A stretch of 64,000 nt of DNA from Mantamonas sphyraenae. Its lineage: Eukaryota > CRuMs > Mantamonadidae. This document shows, piece after piece, positions 63,529 to 64,000 of the stretch. The DNA is taken from contig JAPMXV010000059.1 in assembly GCA_026936335.1 (NCBI GenBank), positions 248,001 through 312,000 of the forward strand. The letters run 5' to 3'. The number at the start of each line of letters is the position of its first letter. The first letter of the stretch is position 1. The notes beneath the pieces were generated by a model, which saw nothing but the letters and a program-made list of their open reading frames with translations, was not told where the DNA came from and searched no databases. Position numbers and translations under genes: made by a program.

Positions 63529-64000
63529 GGTGGGGATAGATTGGCGCGATTGGCGCTGGGCACGTTTCACAGTCATTGCCATGTGGTGCATGATGTGGAG
63601 AGATGGAGAGAGAGAGAGAGAGCTGGGCACAGGGCCATACCTTGCGCTGGGGCAGGCATTGTTTTCGGTTCACAAAAACGCACGTGAAGGTTGGTTTGCC
63701 TTTTTGCCGTTGTTCCCACACCCTCGACGTTGTGGATGTCCCTCCCTTGTGTGTGATCTTTCTCCGTGTGCATGTAGGCATTGGCATGCTGTTTGGTACG
63801 GTGGGTACTGCTCTCCGTGGGCAACGCGTGCCGCCGTGTAGCCAGAGGGTTCAAAATGGAAAGACATTCCCAGGAACCGGAGCGCGGGCCATCGCCGGCA
63901 ACGAAGGCATGCTGGATCAACAGTGTCTGCGTGCATGGTATTATATACATGAAACACAGCGTTCCGGTGGTCGCCGTCGCCCTTGGCCATCCTTGTAGCC
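63529..64000. other. right-edge region with no supported gene
   Basis: 472 nt upstream of ALDH8A1, probably its promoter plus the neighbour's. It holds a (GA)n run at about 63599-63622 and a TATTATATA stretch near 63939-63947, the best TATA-like element in the window. A plus-strand frame with GIGMLFGTVGTALRGQRV (from about 63775 after a CATGTAG acceptor-like site) runs to a stop at 63998. It might be the last exon of a small protein, but I see no matching first exon and do not call it. Confidence 0.4.
63599..63622. repeat. (GA)n microsatellite upstream of ALDH8A1
   Basis: A plus-strand GA run 70 nt upstream of the ALDH8A1 start codon; it reads as a CT tract on the gene's strand, in the likely core-promoter/5' UTR position. 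Confidence 0.85.

Noticed and set aside
63603-63998. Plus-strand open frame at the right edge
   Set aside because: It starts inside a GA microsatellite; only the last part looks protein-like and no upstream exon is visible, so it is described but not called.
1-64000. tRNA, rRNA, CRISPR arrays, transposons or viral insertions
   Set aside because: No cloverleaf-compatible intergenic space, no rRNA-like sequence, no direct-repeat/spacer arrays, no transposase, reverse transcriptase or capsid-like frames were seen by reading; repeats present are codon or dinucleotide microsatellites and gene duplications.

Overview
The window is nuclear DNA of a eukaryote, most likely a free-living protist with a very compact, GC-rich genome. 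The evidence is spliceosomal introns of mostly 75-240 nt with GT..AG ends, single-gene transcription units on both strands, and core eukaryotic genes: AP-5 mu, the RNA polymerase III subunit RPC8, proteasome Rpn9, NAT10, EB1, Tat-SF1, and complex I 51 kDa with a presequence. I cannot name the species. The EB1 N-terminus and the UFD1/zinc-finger protein look like plant and protist forms, whereas CDKN3/KAP and the kynurenine-pathway enzymes are better known from animals and their relatives. There is no sign of bacterial operons, phage, transposons or CRISPR.

Layout, left to right. 0-16 kb: a partial gene at the left edge, a 1.7 kb-codon coiled-coil protein with a C-terminal IQ-like helix, a highly charged CAP-domain protein, CDKN3/KAP, a pure coiled-coil protein, a ferric reductase/NADPH oxidase-type flavocytochrome, and an ArfGAP carrying 22 Gly-Tyr-Asn-Gln repeats. 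16-29 kb: ACMSD, a 67-residue protein, a large helical protein (possibly a Mediator tail subunit) whose start codon overlaps that of AP5M1, then LTV1 and an IQ-repeat protein probably spliced to an NTF2-like protein. 29-46 kb: an unidentified 1,189-residue protein, UTP4, a GRAM-UFD1-zinc-finger protein, NDUFV1, Tat-SF1, EB1 and a VPS10/sortilin receptor. 46-64 kb: NAT10, three paralogous PB1 coiled-coil proteins interspersed with a THADA-like protein and kynureninase, then a PAQR receptor, POLR3H, PSMD13 and ALDH8A1.

Functional themes. Three enzymes of the tryptophan/kynurenine route (kynureninase, ACMSD, ALDH8A1) lie within 47 kb, all on the minus strand. Ribosome and RNA biogenesis is heavily represented (LTV1, UTP4, NAT10, THADA, POLR3H, Tat-SF1). 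Membrane traffic is represented by AP-5 mu, ArfGAP and the VPS10 receptor.

Two general properties stand out. First, 5' splice sites most often have C at intron position +4 (GTNCGT), and most introns carry a CTGAC-type branch motif 20-40 nt before the acceptor. Second, at least ten otherwise intact coding regions are broken by a single-base frame change, nearly always at a short homopolymer and always fixable by one base. This points to uncorrected assembly indels rather than pseudogenes. Exon boundaries below were placed by hand from splice consensus, reading frame and family knowledge.
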